From assembly GCF_000090795.2 (NCBI RefSeq), contig NW_003546405.1, positions 79,065-100,708 on the forward strand: a DNA stretch of 21,644 bases, read 5' to 3'. The translations under genes and the position numbers were made by a program. This DNA comes from Amphimedon queenslandica (taxonomy: Eukaryota > Porifera > Demospongiae > Haplosclerida > Niphatidae). Shown piece after piece: positions 20,261-21,644 of the stretch (within the stretch, counting starts at the first letter, position 1; each line of letters begins with the position of its first letter). Under the pieces are notes generated by a model. That model did not search any database. It had not been told where the DNA came from and saw only the letters and a list, made by a program, of their open reading frames with translations.

Positions 20261-20790
20261 ATTATGTTTTGATGTGTGTCTTCTGTCATTCATTCTGTCC
20301 AGAAGCAAACTTAAGCAATCTCTCACTTTGAGGTATTGTGGGTTTAAAAAGGGATGCCTTACATGCAGATAACTTCTCCATGCGCTACAAAAAGTCACTT
20401 TCTTTAGCTTTATTAAGTATAGATGGCAGTGCAAGGGACCTAAACCTAACAATTTTGTCAAATGTAGGTAGGTTCTCCTATCATTTCGTCATGCTTTCAG
20501 TAATAGGGCTATCTACTATCTCTAGAGAGACGCAGAAACCTTTTCTGTAAAGAAATATGCTGCGTTTTTCTGTAACTTTCTTTGTCTTGAAGAAAGGAAT
20601 GCCTTAAAGTTTCTTACCTTTTGACTTTACATGAGGAGCTTGTCTTTAGCAAGGGTAGTTTAGGCCTATATACTTCAGACGCTTGACAAGAGTTTGTATG
20701 GAACAAATAGGGCCCACTAAATGCATGTGTGTACTGAGTAGAAGTCCAAGAATGTCTATCTTCTTGCAGTGGTTACTCCAAGAGACACCA
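20261..20790 (-). pseudogene. Possible decayed coding sequence, family unknown
   Basis: One minus-strand frame, interrupted by about six stops but without an evident frameshift, reads as protein-like over some 170 codons: HCKKIDILGLLLSTHMHLVG, TLVKRLKYIGLNYPC, IPFFKTKKVTEKRSIFLYRK, GFCVSLEIVDSPITESMTK, FRSLALPSILNKAKESDFL and SLFKPTIPQSERLLKFASGQ. The mix of charged and polar residues differs from AT-driven noise. I recognise no family. Confidence 0.25.
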
Positions 20791-20995
20791 TTTCACTCTA
20801 GCAATCAAGATTTGATACTTTCTCTATACTGTAACAACTGCCATGGTGTGACTCCTGTCAGTTTGCAGCACACCCAAACACCGCCACACTTAATAAGATT
20901 ATGAAGAATGCAATGAAAACTATAGCAATCAACACTATCTAAGCAATTAACTTTTAACACAGTGGTAATACTGCATAGGTTGTAGATTTGGATGG

Positions 20996-21150
20996 GTACA
21001 TTTGGCAAATTCCTAAATTTTGGTAATTGGCAGATTTTATGTTTGGTAAATTTGTGGCCATATGCCATTGAGCATGTGTATAATAGCTCAAAATTGCGGG
21101 GTTTTATTTTGACAAATGGCTATCAAAATGCCAAATTTGCCAAATTTAAT
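20996..21150. repeat. Short inverted-repeat module built on aatttggc
   Basis: The left side has catttggcaaatt (about 20999) and aattttggtaattggc; the right side has gccaaatttgccaaattt (21131-21149), its imperfect inverse. It may be a decayed miniature transposon (MITE). No target duplication is evident. Confidence 0.3.
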
Positions 21151-21380
21151 GCAGGACAAAATAATTATAGTTTTGATATCATGCATGTAAAACAAAAATT
21201 AATCAATATTGTTTTTTTGTTTTGGCGAGGCCAATGCAACATCAGGGTCTCGTTAGTGACACTGGAATGCATTCATGGCATAGTTTTGTAATGAACAATA
21301 ACAGCCTATTAATTTCATGAACATCGTAATTTATGATATTGACTTATTGGGCAAACACTGACCAAGAATGATAAACTTAC

Positions 21381-21445
21381 CGTAGGTTGGAATATATTTG
21401 CGGCTGCTTATTTTCACGATTTTTTCCGTAATCAGCAATTACCAT
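21381..21445 (-). other. Candidate first coding exon with canonical splice donor
   Basis: On the minus strand an ATG at 21443-21445 in a strong context (taaccATGg) opens MVIADYGKNRENKQPQIYSN and two more residues, then meets ctacg/GTAAGT (donor at 21380). A possible next exon is the hydrophobic frame at 20858-20938. There is no recognised family and the length is only 65 bp. Confidence 0.28.
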
Positions 21446-21644
21446 GGTTACGAGATGCAATTTTAATTGAAAAATCTGCGATATTAATAGCAAAGGACTG
21501 TTGCAGTGTTCTTGGGTTGTTGTTCTTCTTGCTGTTACTAATCCGTGGTCTTTTTGGAGCTGTTTTAACCAGAGCTACTCTCCTCACTTTTCTTCACCGT
21601 ATCTTGGNCCATTCTTGGGACTCTCCACCCATTTATGAACTTGG

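Overview
The window looks like transposon-rich DNA from an animal genome, most likely a marine invertebrate and possibly a sponge. That is an inference from the AT-rich, gene-poor layout, the splice-like signals, and the mix of BEL/Pao, Tigger/pogo, DIRS-type and hAT elements. There is no bacterial-style gene packing. One base is undetermined (n, near 21607), as in a draft assembly. I found no convincing intact host gene, tRNA, rRNA or CRISPR array.

Layout. (1) 1-2576, minus strand: a decayed BEL/Pao retrotransposon polyprotein read leftwards: gag (DUF1759-like, then three zinc knuckles), a DUF1758 aspartic-protease-like domain, and the start of reverse transcriptase, cut by the window edge. 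Behind it, 3052-3937 is a candidate LTR. (2) 4095-6781: a Tigger/pogo-type DNA transposon with a TA target duplication. Its plus-strand transposase is broken, partly by a 44-bp tandem duplication. A HIRAN-like coding fragment lies inside it on the opposite strand. (3) 6784-11215: AT-rich sequence with one recognisable relic, a transposase-like stretch with an LDATG motif at 8082-8346. (4) 11216-13680: two copies of a 325-355 bp dispersed repeat, a small broken gene, and a candidate terminal exon. (5) About 13068-18500, minus strand: a dead DIRS-superfamily retrotransposon with gag, reverse transcriptase, RNase H tail and tyrosine recombinase. It is bounded by short repeats in the order A1 - genes - B1 - A2 - B2, the split direct repeat layout of PAT/Ngaro-type elements. 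Two later insertions sit inside its genes: a 371-bp non-autonomous hAT element with a perfect 8-bp target duplication, and a 218-bp insert flanked by 8-bp repeats. A copy of the dispersed repeat sits exactly between B1 and A2. (6) 18516-21644: AT-rich sequence with a few weak minus-strand exon-like signals near the right end.

The genes do not form a pathway. They are layers of mobile elements, mostly inactive. Catalytic residues are lost in the protease-like domain (Asp of DSG), the DIRS reverse transcriptase (Asp to Asn in motif A) and the tyrosine recombinase (His to Gln). The nesting gives a relative order: the DIRS element came first, then the hAT element, the 218-bp insert and the dispersed repeat. 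Everything here was read by eye; identities and family names need similarity searches.
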